56,130 nt of DNA, taken from Bacillota bacterium (lineage in GTDB: Bacteria > Bacillota > Dethiobacteria > DTU022). Below are positions 15,431-25,098 of this stretch, one piece after another. Numbering within the stretch: position 1 is the stretch's first letter; the number at the start of each line of letters is the position of its first letter. Below the pieces are notes generated by a model that was given only the letters and a program-made list of their open reading frames with translations, did not search any database and was not told the origin of the DNA. The translations under genes were made by a program, and so were the position numbers. The stretch lies in assembly GCA_033549065.1 (NCBI GenBank), contig JAWSUE010000015.1:1-56130 (forward strand), given 5' to 3'.

Positions 15431-15937
15431 TTATTTTTCTATACTTTTATACCTTGTACTTCCAAGAACAAGATTTTCAAAACAGCGCATCAGTTTCGTC
15501 CAGATGAATTCTTTCTCGGAAATGGGCGTTACATGAATGGTGTACAAGCCAAGACGATTGCCGCCAAGGACATCTGTAAAGATCTGGTCGCCAACAACAG
15601 CTACCTCTCCAGGTTTGAGGGCCATATCTTCAATCGCCCGGCGGAAAGCCTTTCGCCGCGGCTTCACCGCATACCAGATAGCCGGAATATCGAGTTCTTT
15701 AGCCAGCTGTGCCCCCCTGTCTCTGCTGTTATTTGATACGATATAGAGCCTGAAGCCTCTTTTTTTTAAATTAATAAACCACTCAGCAAGTTTAGGGTAA
15801 ACCGACCGGTCGCTCCAGGGGACAAGTGTATTATCCATATCGGTGATAATCCCTTTTATGCCCAGCGATTTGAGGTGATCGATATCTATCTCAAATATAT
15901 TGTCCAGATGTTGGTTCGGCACCAGAAGTTCACGCAA
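15431..15937 (-). CDS. YqeG-family HAD phosphatase (subfamily IIIA)
   Basis: 168 aa, usual length for YqeG. HAD motif I is DMDNTLVPW, motif II IVSNNS, the lysine region is AVKPRRKAF and motif III is VVGDQIFTDVLGGNR. It is predicted to dephosphorylate a phosphoglycerol/phospholipid or small phosphate substrate; bacterial YqeG substrates are not settled. The start is TTG with GGAGG 7 nt upstream. It reads towards the pilus locus but is separated from it by a promoter and riboswitch, so it is probably its own unit. Confidence 0.88.
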   Translation of the reverse strand: MRELLVPNQHLDNIFEIDIDHLKSLGIKGIITDMDNTLVPWSDRSVYPKLAEWFINLKKRGFRLYIVSNNSRDRGAQLAKELDIPAIWYAVKPRRKAFRRAIEDMALKPGEVAVVGDQIFTDVLGGNRLGLYTIHVTPISEKEFIWTKLMRCFENLVLGSTRYKSIEK

Positions 15938-16085
15938 AGAAAATCCTCCCTTGATGTTATAACTCTATCATAACAGGTAATATTTTTACAGTCACCCATT
16001 AACCCTTTTAAAACAGGAATAAATCATGTATTATTATAAAAATCACCATGAACTGGAACCAGTCTAAACAGAGGAGGCATTATTG

Positions 16086-17135
16086 ATGTACAAAATCGCA
16101 GTCATCCCCGGTGACGGAACCGGCCGGGAGCAGGTAACGGAAGGATTGAAGGTTTTAAAAGCAGTGGAAGAGAAATTCGGATTCAAACTTGAAACAGTTG
16201 AATATGATCTCGGCGGAGAACGCTACATGCGTACCGGCGAAACACTGCCGGAAAGCGTGCGTGAAGAGTTGAAACAATTTGATGCTATATTTCTGGGCGC
16301 AATCGGCCATCCGGATGTAAAGCCGGGCATACTTGAACAGGGTCTGCTCCTGAAAATGCGCTTCGAGCTGGAGCTATATATCAACCTGCGCCCGGTCAAG
16401 TTATTTCCAGGAGTCTCAACTCCGATTAAAGATAAAGGTCCGGAAGATGTCGACTTTGTTGTTGTCAGGGAGAATACCGAAGGTTTATATGCCGGAGCCG
16501 GAGGGTTTTTGCGCAAAGGAACTCCCCAGGAAATCGCCACCCAGGTATCGGTCAACACCCGCTTCGGTGTCGAACGCTGCCTGCGCTATGCCTTCGATTA
16601 CAGCCAGACTAAACGCAGTGAGAAGAAACTGACTCTCTGCGGTAAAACCAACGTCCTTACCTACTCTTCAGACCTGTGGGAAAGGGCTTTTCATGAAATC
16701 GGCGCCGAATATCCCGACGTTACCCGCGACTATGCCCATGTCGACGCCATCTGCATGTGGATGGTTAAAAACCCCGAATGGTTTGATGTTATCGTTACCG
16801 ACAACATGTTCGGCGATATCATAACTGACCTGGGAGCCATGGTTCAGGGTGGAATGGGTATTGCCGCCGGCGGCAATATTCACCCCGGCAGGGTCTCCAT
16901 GTTTGAACCGATTGGAGGCAGCGCGCCGAAATATACCGGGCAGGGAGTGATTAATCCGCTGGCTTCAATCTGTGCCGGAGCCATGATGCTTGATCACCTG
17001 GATGAAACAAAGGCAGCCGAAGCAATTGAAACTGCCGTGGCTGCTGTATGCAAAGAAAAGGTTAAATCGATGAATGCCGGCCAGATGGGCTACAGCACTT
17101 CCGAGGTTGGAGACCTGGTTGTCGATTACCTGTAA
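16086..17135 (+). CDS. isopropylmalate/isocitrate dehydrogenase family enzyme (LeuB-like)
   Basis: 349 aa from the ATG at 16086, 8 nt after GAGGAGG (a TTG one codon earlier is less likely). It shows IPGDGTGRE at the N-terminus, the substrate loop LRPVKLFPG with arginines, ENTEGLYAG, the metal-binding [14 protein letters not shown] and the cofactor loop [14 protein letters not shown]. This family oxidises and decarboxylates 2-hydroxy acids such as 3-isopropylmalate with NAD. No leuA, leuC or leuD is adjacent, so the substrate could equally be homoisocitrate or tartrate. It is convergent with the PhzF-like gene, with only 3 nt between them. Confidence 0.85.
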   Translation: MYKIAVIPGDGTGREQVTEGLKVLKAVEEKFGFKLETVEYDLGGERYMRTGETLPESVREELKQFDAIFLGAIGHPDVKPGILEQGLLLKMRFELELYINLRPVKLFPGVSTPIKDKGPEDVDFVVVRENTEGLYAGAGGFLRKGTPQEIATQVSVNTRFGVERCLRYAFDYSQTKRSEKKLTLCGKTNVLTYSSDLWERAFHEIGAEYPDVTRDYAHVDAICMWMVKNPEWFDVIVTDNMFGDIITDLGAMVQGGMGIAAGGNIHPGRVSMFEPIGGSAPKYTGQGVINPLASICAGAMMLDHLDETKAAEAIETAVAAVCKEKVKSMNAGQMGYSTSEVGDLVVDYL

Positions 17136-17138
17136 AGG

Positions 17139-18026
17139 TCAAACCAGTTCACCCCTGGCGACCATAATTACTTTTCCGCCAACATTAACCGAAATCACGC
17201 CCTTTGCCTCTTCCTCCGCTTTCAGGAGGAGAAGTGAGGGGCGTCCTATTTCATAGCCCTGCTCCACCCTGATATCAATAGCAGTAGTGCCAAAGTAACG
17301 GTGCTTAACCAGATAGGCCGCTAAACAACCGTTGGCGCTTCCGGTAGCAGGGTCTTCGGCAATACCGTGATAATCATCAAACATGCGGGCATTCAGTTGA
17401 TTATCCTGTGAGTAAGTTTCGGAAGAGAATACAAGGATCGATTTTGCCTCGGCCTTGTCGATCAGTTTCAGGCAGCCCGCCCGGTCAATCCGGCAGGAGC
17501 GGACAGCATCCAGGTTTTTTAAGGGAACGATGATAAAAGGCAGACCGGTGGAGACTTCTTCGATGGGAAACCTGCTGTCAATCTGGCTCTCTGTAATATT
17601 CAGCGCGGTGGCAGTTTCGGCAGAATCAAATACCCGTCCGAACACGGGCTCAACCTGTTTCATCCATAACACATCAGGCTTTTCATCAATATAACTAAAG
17701 CTTACCGGAATTTGTCCCACCGTAAGGTTCAGTTTAACTACCTCAACTTCTCTTTTTATAACAAACTGCTGAATTATATAAGCGGTGCCAAGAGTGGGAT
17801 GTCCGGCGAAGGGTAGCTCTTCATCCAGGGAAAATATGCGAACATCATAACCACCACCTCTTTCTTCATCAGACAGAATGAAAGTTGTTTCAGAATAATT
17901 CATCTCCAAAGCAATCTTCTGCATCTCATTAGCTGAAAGTTTTTCGGCATTCCTGACAACAGCCAGCTGGTTTCCGGCATATTTCATTTCGGCAAAGACA
18001 TCAACCAGGTACAGCGGATAACTCAC
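17139..18026 (-). CDS. PhzF-family isomerase/epimerase
   Basis: 295 aa, normal for PhzF/YddE proteins. It has LVDVFAEMKYAGNQLAVV at the N-terminus, the general acid/base Glu in MNYSETTFI, GHPTLGTAY and, in the second half, GIAEDPATGSANG. The family has a diaminopimelate-epimerase-like fold; most members have no known substrate. The start is GTG with GGAGG 8 nt upstream. It is divergent from the acyl-CoA dehydrogenase operon. Confidence 0.9.
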   Translation of the reverse strand: MSYPLYLVDVFAEMKYAGNQLAVVRNAEKLSANEMQKIALEMNYSETTFILSDEERGGGYDVRIFSLDEELPFAGHPTLGTAYIIQQFVIKREVEVVKLNLTVGQIPVSFSYIDEKPDVLWMKQVEPVFGRVFDSAETATALNITESQIDSRFPIEEVSTGLPFIIVPLKNLDAVRSCRIDRAGCLKLIDKAEAKSILVFSSETYSQDNQLNARMFDDYHGIAEDPATGSANGCLAAYLVKHRYFGTTAIDIRVEQGYEIGRPSLLLLKAEEEAKGVISVNVGGKVIMVARGELV

Positions 18027-18084
18027 CTCGATCTCCTCCCTCTTTCAACTGTTTAAATGATAACTGCTGTCAACATTAAAATCA

Positions 18085-18121
18085 ATAAATGTTCCCAAAG
18101 ATTAGCAGGAGTAACATTTAT
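18085..18121. repeat. inverted repeat in the phzF / acyl-CoA dehydrogenase intergenic region
   Basis: Perfect 9-bp arms ATAAATGTT and AACATTTAT separated by 19 nt, lying between two divergent genes. It could be an operator for a regulator of either unit. No T-run follows on either strand, so it is not a normal terminator. Confidence 0.4.
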
Positions 18122-18312
18122 GTCCTCGTTTGCCTACATATGTCCTCACTCTGTTCACTTTAGCGGACACCAGTGTCAACGCTATTAGATACACATCTTT
18201 CTAAAACCCTTAATATAAAGCAGTTTTGACCTTTCCGGGCAGCGCGCTATTTGGCACAACCATTGCTACATTAATGATCAAGCGAAACACCTGATGAAGG
18301 GAGGTATAGATA

Positions 18313-19452
18313 ATGGATTTTGCACTATCTGAAAGCCAGCAGATGATCCAGCAGATGGTCCGCGATTTTGCCCAAAAAGAACTGGCCCCGATTGCTGCCG
18401 ACCTGGACCGGGAAAGCCGATTTCCCCACGATATCATCAAGAAAATGGCTGATCTGGATCTATTCGCCCTGCCTTTCAGTGAAGACTACGGTGGAACCGG
18501 AGATGGTTACCTGGCCTACGTAATTGCTGTAGAAGAGATCTCACGAGCCTGTGCATCAACCGGGATAACCTATGCCGCTCACTGCTCGATTGGAACCGGG
18601 CCGGTCTATCTTTTCGGGACTGAAGAACAAAAAGAGAAATGGGTCACACCGTGTGCCCGTGGTCAAATGCTGGCTGCTTTCGGTTTAACAGAGCCGGATG
18701 CCGGTTCTGACGCCGGAGGAACAAAGACCACGGCCGTGCTTGACAACGGAGAGTGGGTGATCAATGGCTCCAAGTGTTTTATCACCAATGCCACCCATGC
18801 CGGAGTGGTAATTATAACTGCCGTTACCGAACCGGGGCAGGGCACACGGGGAATCAGCTCATTTATTGTGCCCGGCAATACACCCGGTTTTTCGGTCACT
18901 GCTCCCTACGAAAAACTTGGCCTCAAAGCATCCGACACAGCGGAGATAGTGCTTGAGGATGTACGTATCCCCGAAGGAAACCTTCTCGGCAAACGGGGTG
19001 AAGGCTTTAAACAGTTTATGAAGGTTCTCGACGGGGGCCGAATCAGCATCGGAGCGCTCTCGGTCGGTATCGCCCAAGCCTGTCTCGATGCCTCCCTGGA
19101 ATATGCCCGGGAAAGGCGGCAGTTCGGTCAACCCATTTCCAAGTTTCAGGCCATCCAGTTCAAACTGGCTGACATGGCCATGGCCATCGAACTATCCCGG
19201 CTCGGTGTCTACAGGGCGGCCTGGCTCAAGGACCGGGGACTGCCCTTTACCAGGGAATCTGCTATTGCGAAGCTGCATGCTTCGAAGACCGCTGTTCAGG
19301 CAGCGCTGGAAGCGATTCAGATTTTTGGCGGGTACGGCTATACGAAGGAATATCCTGTGGAACGCTATCTGCGGGATGCCAAGCTGATGGAAATTGGCGA
19401 GGGTACATCGGAAATTCAGCGCCTGGTTATTGCCCGTCAGCTAGGTTGTTGA
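18313..19452 (+). CDS. acyl-CoA dehydrogenase
   Basis: 379 aa, full length for the family. It contains [18 protein letters not shown], the FAD-binding signature [10 protein letters not shown] and the C-terminal helix bundle with [15 protein letters not shown]. The catalytic glutamate follows in the motif GEGTSEIQR. It oxidises an acyl-CoA to the enoyl-CoA, passing electrons to an electron-transfer flavoprotein. It heads an operon with two thiolase-like and two DUF35 genes. GGAGG lies upstream of the ATG. The chain type cannot be told. Confidence 0.95.
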   Translation: MDFALSESQQMIQQMVRDFAQKELAPIAADLDRESRFPHDIIKKMADLDLFALPFSEDYGGTGDGYLAYVIAVEEISRACASTGITYAAHCSIGTGPVYLFGTEEQKEKWVTPCARGQMLAAFGLTEPDAGSDAGGTKTTAVLDNGEWVINGSKCFITNATHAGVVIITAVTEPGQGTRGISSFIVPGNTPGFSVTAPYEKLGLKASDTAEIVLEDVRIPEGNLLGKRGEGFKQFMKVLDGGRISIGALSVGIAQACLDASLEYARERRQFGQPISKFQAIQFKLADMAMAIELSRLGVYRAAWLKDRGLPFTRESAIAKLHASKTAVQAALEAIQIFGGYGYTKEYPVERYLRDAKLMEIGEGTSEIQRLVIARQLGC

Positions 19453-19489
19453 AAGCTATGCCAAAACTACAAGGAGGGTTTGATTCAAT

Positions 19490-20653
19490 ATGAGCAAGCG
19501 TGTGGCCATTGTGGGAATTGGTTATGCCGGCTTCCGAACTACTTCATCGGACATTTCATACCGTGAAATGATTTTTGAAGCCGCTACCAAATGTTATGAA
19601 GATGCCGGAGGGATACACCCTCATGATATTGACTCTTTTGTCGCATCTTCGGAAGATTTTATGGAAGGAATCAGTATCGCTGATGAGTATGTTCCAGACC
19701 AGCTAGGGGCAGTGCTCAAACCGGTGCAGAGCATCGCCGGAGACAGCCTTCAGGGACTGGCTTCAGCGGTGATGCAGATTAAAACCGGAAAACTTAATGT
19801 GGTCGCCACATCCGCATTTTCCAAGGTCTCCAACCTTTCGCATTATGAAAATGTTGAAGCATACGCCACCGACCCGGTTTATGTCAGGCCGTTTCAGGAG
19901 CATCCGGCTTACCTGGCCGGTCTGGAAATGAACCGTTATCTGTATGAAAGCGGGACAACCAGGGAACAATGTGCAGCCGTGGTTGTAAAAAACAAATATA
20001 ACGCACTGGATAATCCGCGTGCCGCCTATGGCGCAAAAATTTCGATCGATGACATTCTGGGTGCTCCCGACCTGAGCAGTCCGCTCGGCATCCACGACGC
20101 GAGCGGTCACCTTGATGGAGCTGTTGTTCTCCTGCTTGCTACCGAGGAGAAAGCTTTAAGGATGACAGATAAGCCGATCTGGATAAAAGGAATCGGCTGG
20201 GGCACCGACACTCCCAATCTCGACTCGCGCCTTGAAGGTTTCGGTGCAGCCATCTATGCCCGGCTGGCGGCAAAGCAGGCCTATGCCATGGCCGGCATCA
20301 CAGCGCCTTACAGCGAATTAGATATTGCCGAAGTTGACGATACCTTTTCATATAAACAGCTTCAGCACCTGGAAGCCCTGAATATCTGCGGACCCGGAGA
20401 GGCTGGCAAGCTTCTGGAACTGGGCTGTTTTGATGCAGCAGGCGACCTGCCGGTTAATATTTCCGGAGGGAGCCTTGGTGTGGGTTACCTTCACGAAGCC
20501 AACGGACTGCACCGGGTTCTGGAAACGGCGCTTCAGCTGCGCGGCGAGGCCGGAAAAAAACAGCTGCCTGATGTTGAAACCGGGCTGGCCTTTGCCTGGC
20601 GCGGTATACCGACTGCCACCGGCACTGCTGTCATCCTGGGCCGCAGGCCATAA
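19490..20653 (+). CDS. thiolase-like protein lacking the catalytic cysteine (copy 1)
   Basis: 387 aa of thiolase fold, closest in style to SCP2/archaeal thiolases that pair with DUF35. At the nucleophile position, where NNCASG-like sequence is expected, it reads SIAGDSLQGL with no Cys. The C-terminal motif is NISGGSLGVGYLHEANG, so the GHPxG histidine is also replaced. It is therefore unlikely to be a normal Claisen thiolase; it may be a retro-aldolase as in Ltp2/ChsH2 or a partner subunit. AAGGAGG lies 13 nt before the ATG. It lies between the acyl-CoA dehydrogenase and its paralogue. Confidence 0.8.
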   Translation: MSKRVAIVGIGYAGFRTTSSDISYREMIFEAATKCYEDAGGIHPHDIDSFVASSEDFMEGISIADEYVPDQLGAVLKPVQSIAGDSLQGLASAVMQIKTGKLNVVATSAFSKVSNLSHYENVEAYATDPVYVRPFQEHPAYLAGLEMNRYLYESGTTREQCAAVVVKNKYNALDNPRAAYGAKISIDDILGAPDLSSPLGIHDASGHLDGAVVLLLATEEKALRMTDKPIWIKGIGWGTDTPNLDSRLEGFGAAIYARLAAKQAYAMAGITAPYSELDIAEVDDTFSYKQLQHLEALNICGPGEAGKLLELGCFDAAGDLPVNISGGSLGVGYLHEANGLHRVLETALQLRGEAGKKQLPDVETGLAFAWRGIPTATGTAVILGRRP

Positions 20654-20679
20654 ATAATACAATTGGAGGGTTGATGAAG

Positions 20680-21837
20680 ATGAGAAAAGTTGCAATTGTT
20701 GGCGCAGGCCTGACCAAGTTTGTGCGTAGGGCTCTTGAAACACCGAAAGAGCTTTCCTATGAAGCCACCAAAACAGCCCTGGACAGCTGTGGCCTGCGGC
20801 TGGAAGATATAGATTGTGTTGCTCATGGTACCGCTCCCGATGCTTTCGACGGAATACATCAGAATGGAGAGTACATGGTTGACGGCTGCGGGGGCTGGAA
20901 TAAGCCGACCATGCGTGTCTATGTCGGTGGAGCAACAGGAGTACATGCGATAGTTCACGGCTGGCACCATGTAGCTTCCGGCATGTTCGACACCTGCCTG
21001 GTAGTCTGCGAGGAGAAGATGTCGAGCGCCATGCCGCATGCCCAGGGTTTTTTCCTGACCATTTTTGATGCGATAACCGAAAGGGCTTTACATCCGAATC
21101 TGCTCTGGATCTTTGCCCTTGAGATGAATCGTTACATGAACCGCTACGGCTATACCAAGGAAGATATGGCACTGGCAGCGGTCAATAACAAGATGAACGG
21201 ATTAAAACACCCTGCTTCGCAGTTCAGGGATGAGGTAACCGTTGAAGACGTATTAAATTCTGAAATAATGGCTTACCCGGTCAGCCGTCTTGACGTCAGC
21301 CCAGTTTCCGATGGTGCTGCCGCGGTGGTTCTGGCTGCAGAACCGGTTGCCCGGAGAATAACCGACAAACCAGTCTGGATCGAAGGGGTTGGCTGGACGC
21401 TTGATACAGCCTACTGGGCTACCAGGGACCTCTACTATCCACGTTATCTCGATACGGCGGCGAGAATGGCTTATGATATGGCCGGAATCCGCGAACCGGC
21501 CAAACAGATCAACATTGCCGAACCTTACGACCCCTTTGATTACAAGGCACTGCACCACATGGAAGGTCTGCAGCTCTCTCCCCGGGGGAAAACTGTAGAA
21601 CTGCTGCGGGATGGTCACTTTGCCCGTGACGGAAACCTGCCCATGTGCCCTTCGGGCGGTCTGCTGGGTGTGGGCAACCCGATTGCTGCTGCCGGCACAA
21701 TGAAGGTCTGTGAACTGTTCTGGCAGTTAAGGGGTGAGGCTGACGAACGCCAGGTTCCCGGAAATCCACGGCTGGGTGTTGCCCAGGCCTGGGGAGACCT
21801 GATGCAGGTCAGCTCGGTTGTTGTGGTCGGAATATAA
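20680..21837 (+). CDS. thiolase-like protein lacking catalytic Cys and His (copy 2)
   Basis: 385 aa from the ATG at 20680 (GGAGG ends 10 nt upstream; an ATG two codons earlier is possible). It is paralogous to the preceding gene: VAIVGAGLTKF, LEMNRYMNRYGYTKE, KPVWIEGVGW and YDPFDYKALHHMEGL align. The nucleophile site reads VYVGGATGVHA, with Gly in place of Cys. The usual GHP is GNP in SGGLLGVGNPIAAAG. The two copies probably form a hetero-oligomer, each with one of the two DUF35 proteins downstream. The reaction is unknown. Confidence 0.8.
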   Translation: MRKVAIVGAGLTKFVRRALETPKELSYEATKTALDSCGLRLEDIDCVAHGTAPDAFDGIHQNGEYMVDGCGGWNKPTMRVYVGGATGVHAIVHGWHHVASGMFDTCLVVCEEKMSSAMPHAQGFFLTIFDAITERALHPNLLWIFALEMNRYMNRYGYTKEDMALAAVNNKMNGLKHPASQFRDEVTVEDVLNSEIMAYPVSRLDVSPVSDGAAAVVLAAEPVARRITDKPVWIEGVGWTLDTAYWATRDLYYPRYLDTAARMAYDMAGIREPAKQINIAEPYDPFDYKALHHMEGLQLSPRGKTVELLRDGHFARDGNLPMCPSGGLLGVGNPIAAAGTMKVCELFWQLRGEADERQVPGNPRLGVAQAWGDLMQVSSVVVVGI

Positions 21838-21881
21838 CTTTCGGTTTAGATCTCACATAAAGTGAAGGAGGTAAATCGCAA

Positions 21882-22397
21882 ATGCAGGATAAAGTAAAAG
21901 TCTCCGGCGGAACCGGACTTTCGGAAGAGGATATCCGCTCGGGTAAAATATTTTTAACCGAAGACAGCCTCGATTGCGCATTCGCCTGGGATACCGGCGT
22001 GGCGATCACCCGTTATCTGAATGAGCTGAAGAAAGGAAAAATAATCGCTTCAGAATGCCGGGAATGCAGCCGGATCATGCTGCCGCCGCGGATGTTTTGC
22101 GAACTCTGCTTCAGACCAAGCGGAGATTGGGTCTATGTTCAGGATACAGGTACAGTCAATACTTTTTCTATCTGTCATGTTCACTGGGATGCCAGCAGAA
22201 TCAAGGAAGGTGAAAAACCATACCTGCCTGCAGTGATAGAAATTGACGGCGCTTCTTCGGGAATGGGAATCATGCATCTTTTGGGTGAAGTCGAGCCGGA
22301 TGCTATAAAGATCGGCATGAAGGTAAAAGCGGTCTGGAAACCTGAAGATGAAAGGACCGGCGCTATCACCGATATTAAATACTTTAAACCACTCTAA
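21882..22397 (+). CDS. DUF35 zinc-ribbon/OB-fold protein (copy 1)
   Basis: 171 aa. The N-terminal helical part is followed by a rubredoxin-like zinc ribbon (CREC ... CELC, about residues 60-78) and an OB-fold (VYVQDTGTVNTFSICH ... AIKIGMKVKAVWKPE). Proteins of this family bind and activate thiolase-fold enzymes, presumably holding the CoA substrate. The ATG has GGAGG upstream. It is followed after 12 nt by its paralogue. Confidence 0.88.
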   Translation: MQDKVKVSGGTGLSEEDIRSGKIFLTEDSLDCAFAWDTGVAITRYLNELKKGKIIASECRECSRIMLPPRMFCELCFRPSGDWVYVQDTGTVNTFSICHVHWDASRIKEGEKPYLPAVIEIDGASSGMGIMHLLGEVEPDAIKIGMKVKAVWKPEDERTGAITDIKYFKPL

Positions 22398-22409
22398 GGA
22401 GGGATGAGG

Positions 22410-22889
22410 ATGTCTCTGTTGGAACGGATCACAAGGAATATCGATACTCGCTACTGGAATCCCGGAACAGACTCCTTTCCGGTTAAAAATAGGTATACTG
22501 CCGGGGTTGCCGGTCAGCGCTTTTTTGAAGAACTAAAAAACAACGGTAAAATATATGGCACATACTGTGAAAGGTGTGGTATCACTTACGTACCGGCCCG
22601 TATATACTGTGAGCAGTGTTTTGACCGTCTTGATCACTGGGTTAATGTCGGTCTTGAAGGAACTCTCTTCTCTTTTACTGTCCTCTATAAAAAGAAAAAC
22701 GGTGAGCCAAAAGAGACCCCGGCAATCATGGCGGCAGTCAGGATAGCCGACGGGCTGTTAATTCACCGGATTGAGGGTTGTTCCACCGAAGAATTATGGA
22801 TCGGCATGCCCGTTTCTGCTGAACTCAAACCCACTGCAGAGCGCAAAGGCAGCATTGAAGACATCACCTGCTTCAAACCAAAACAATAA
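22410..22889 (+). CDS. DUF35 zinc-ribbon/OB-fold protein (copy 2)
   Basis: 159 aa from the ATG at 22410, with GGAGG 7 nt upstream; the ATG at 22404 is too close to that site. It has the zinc ribbon CERC ... CEQC (about 50-67) and an OB-fold ending LWIGMPVSAELKP. It is probably the dedicated partner of one of the two thiolase-like proteins. It is the last gene of the operon, before a strong terminator. Confidence 0.88.
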   Translation: MSLLERITRNIDTRYWNPGTDSFPVKNRYTAGVAGQRFFEELKNNGKIYGTYCERCGITYVPARIYCEQCFDRLDHWVNVGLEGTLFSFTVLYKKKNGEPKETPAIMAAVRIADGLLIHRIEGCSTEELWIGMPVSAELKPTAERKGSIEDITCFKPKQ

Positions 22890-22927
22890 GTTAATAAGTT
22901 AGTAGTCAGAGTATTTTTTAAAACATA

Positions 22928-22955
22928 AGCCCCGGGTTTTGCTCCGGGGCTTTTT
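22928..22955 (+). terminator. intrinsic terminator of the acyl-CoA operon
   Basis: Perfect 8-bp stem AGCCCCGG / CCGGGGCT with an 8-nt loop, followed by five T, 39 nt after the last stop codon. Confidence 0.92.
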
Positions 22956-22995
22956 CAATAAGTTAAAAAGATGTACTTAGAGTACTTTTTTTATG

Positions 22996-24978
22996 TTATT
23001 GCTCAGATATTTTTCCTTTTTTCTTTCTGGGGCGTCCATCGTCGTCTTCACGCATGTACCTCACTATTTTGACCAACTCGTAAATGATAATCAGGGCGCC
23101 CGGGACGAATATCAGCAGGATCAGTCCTTCCCTGGTCTGGACAAAATCCAGAAGATAACCGATATAGGGCACAGTATAAACCACCCTGCCAACAACATTT
23201 GCCGAAGGAACAGGGTTGGGATCGTTTGCGGGGTTGGCATCTCCGCGGGTAATATAGCTGTATCCGCCCTGGGTGCGTACTTCCACTACCCGGTGGGTTA
23301 CCAGTGAATCGGGGTTAACCGGACTGTGATAGGTGATTATGTCATTGGAAAAAATCTCCTGGGGTGGGGTTTCACGGACAAAGGCCAGGCTCCCCTTGTA
23401 AAATTCTGGGTTCATGCTGTCACTCATCACTATATACATTTCGTGTCCCGCTATCTGCGGGGCTCCTCCTGATATTCTGCTCTGAATCAGGAAGAATGAT
23501 AGTGTAGCCATCATCAGGAGAAGCAGGATAAAGATCAGGTTGCCAAAGATGGATAAAATTCTGGTTACTCCCCTCTTCGGGGCGCCTTTAACTTTTGTCG
23601 GTTTTTTTATCTTGTGAGGAACCGGTTCTTCGAGCACTTCTTCCGGTGGAGCAAATTGATCCAGTAAGGGTTTATTTATATCTTCATCGATGTGCAGATC
23701 TTCTTTGAGAATATCTTCCCCGAATAGAAAATCATCGGCCGATTTGCCAGGCAGGGATGATTGAATTTTTATTTCAGGCTGCTCTGCCTGTGGGACAAAT
23801 GGTTTTTCTTCCTTTAGTTCTTTATCGCCGAAAAGATCGTCAAAATACTGCTCTCCCTCTGTTTCATAATCAAATACCGGTTTATATTCTATATCCGGTG
23901 ATCCGGCATCGGGCAGCACTTTTTCGGAGCTTCCTTTTGCAGCCTTCCCATACGGCGTATCGACCATTTTTTCTCTGAATGATTCAAGAACTGAACTGTC
24001 CGGCTCCAGATCATCAACAGATTTACCGTTATCAAAAGTTGAGGCAAAAGCGCTGTTCTTGATCGGTGGCTTCGTGCCGAAAACATTATCGAATTCACTG
24101 GTGGCTGAACTGGCCGGTTCTTCAGGAGGGCTATCGTCAAACAGGCCGAAATTGAGATCTTCCTCTTTGACCGGCTCCTGAACCATTTCACCAACTGGTT
24201 CATCTTCACCCAGAAACTCTGTAGCCTTTTGTTCGCGAATCATATCCTCCGCGGTTTGTTCCTTATCTGGCACATCATCTGTTTCTCCGGTAAATGCCGG
24301 CTTGTATAGATCATCGAAGCCTGCTGTATCCAACTGTTCAAGTTCTTCTTCAAATTCAATCTCTTCAATCTCTATAACTTCCTCAATGTCTTCTCCGGCT
24401 TCTTCCTCTTTTACGGGCTCGTCAATTCCCCTGATAATTTCAGGTTCTTCTGTTTCTGCATAGTCCTGCAACTCTTCGATTTCAAGCTCCTTTTCTGCCT
24501 GGTCACTATCAGCTATAATTTCCTCAATATCGTGTCCGTAATAGTCTATCTTCTCGTATTTTTCCTCTTCTTCAAAATTTGAGTAGGGTGCCGAGATATC
24601 TACACCTGTTGATTTTTTCTTTTCCAAAATATGAACCCTGGCAATAAAGTCTTCCTTGCGGATCGGTTTAACCAGGTAGTCATCGATGGCATCTTTTTCA
24701 ATTACAGAAAATAGAGCATCAAAATGATCAGGTTCGATAAAGGCCAGAATATGGGCTCCATGGCTTTTAATTCTGAGGGTGCTTAACAGTTCAGCAGGAT
24801 CTTCATCAACCAGATCAAAATCAATTATAATCACATCCGGTTCTACTTTTCCCGCTAACTTACGAAGGGTATCAACGGAGAAGCAGCTTACAATATCTGC
24901 ATCGCTGGTTGTTTTCTCTAGCATTTTTTGAAGTTCAGCAGATGAGACAAAATTCTGATCTACCAGTAAAAGATACAT
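22996..24978 (-). CDS. receiver domain - acidic linker - type I signal peptidase fusion
   Basis: 660 aa. Residues 1-122 are a receiver-like domain: MYLLLVDQNF, IIDFD (Asp53/55) and YLVKP (Lys104). The usual acidic pair is reduced to one Asp and the Thr/Ser switch position is Ala. A Glu/Asp-rich disordered linker runs to about residue 470. A membrane helix (about 488-508) follows, then a SipW/ER-type S26B signal peptidase domain with SDSM (catalytic Ser521), THRV (His562) and RGDANP (Asp580), and a second helix (about 615-635) with a basic tail. GGGGGG lies before the ATG. It is downstream of the secreted transglutaminase. I know of no described protein with this layout. It may process a dedicated set of exported proteins under regulatory control. 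Confidence 0.85.
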   Translation of the reverse strand: MYLLLVDQNFVSSAELQKMLEKTTSDADIVSCFSVDTLRKLAGKVEPDVIIIDFDLVDEDPAELLSTLRIKSHGAHILAFIEPDHFDALFSVIEKDAIDDYLVKPIRKEDFIARVHILEKKKSTGVDISAPYSNFEEEEKYEKIDYYGHDIEEIIADSDQAEKELEIEELQDYAETEEPEIIRGIDEPVKEEEAGEDIEEVIEIEEIEFEEELEQLDTAGFDDLYKPAFTGETDDVPDKEQTAEDMIREQKATEFLGEDEPVGEMVQEPVKEEDLNFGLFDDSPPEEPASSATSEFDNVFGTKPPIKNSAFASTFDNGKSVDDLEPDSSVLESFREKMVDTPYGKAAKGSSEKVLPDAGSPDIEYKPVFDYETEGEQYFDDLFGDKELKEEKPFVPQAEQPEIKIQSSLPGKSADDFLFGEDILKEDLHIDEDINKPLLDQFAPPEEVLEEPVPHKIKKPTKVKGAPKRGVTRILSIFGNLIFILLLLMMATLSFFLIQSRISGGAPQIAGHEMYIVMSDSMNPEFYKGSLAFVRETPPQEIFSNDIITYHSPVNPDSLVTHRVVEVRTQGGYSYITRGDANPANDPNPVPSANVVGRVVYTVPYIGYLLDFVQTREGLILLIFVPGALIIIYELVKIVRYMREDDDGRPRKKKGKISEQ

Positions 24979-25098
24979 AATTTTCCCCCCTACGACTATA
25001 TGCTTTCACCTATTATAACAGAAATTATTCACAAAATTCCACCTTTACCATCTTGACCCGAAAAAATGAATAAAAGAGGCAACAAATTCTTCTATAGT

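Noticed and set aside
20348-21172. 274-codon minus-strand frame opposite the thiolase-like genes
   Set aside because: Shadow of GC-richer coding sequence on the plus strand; low-complexity Ser/Arg/Gln composition and no family match recognised.
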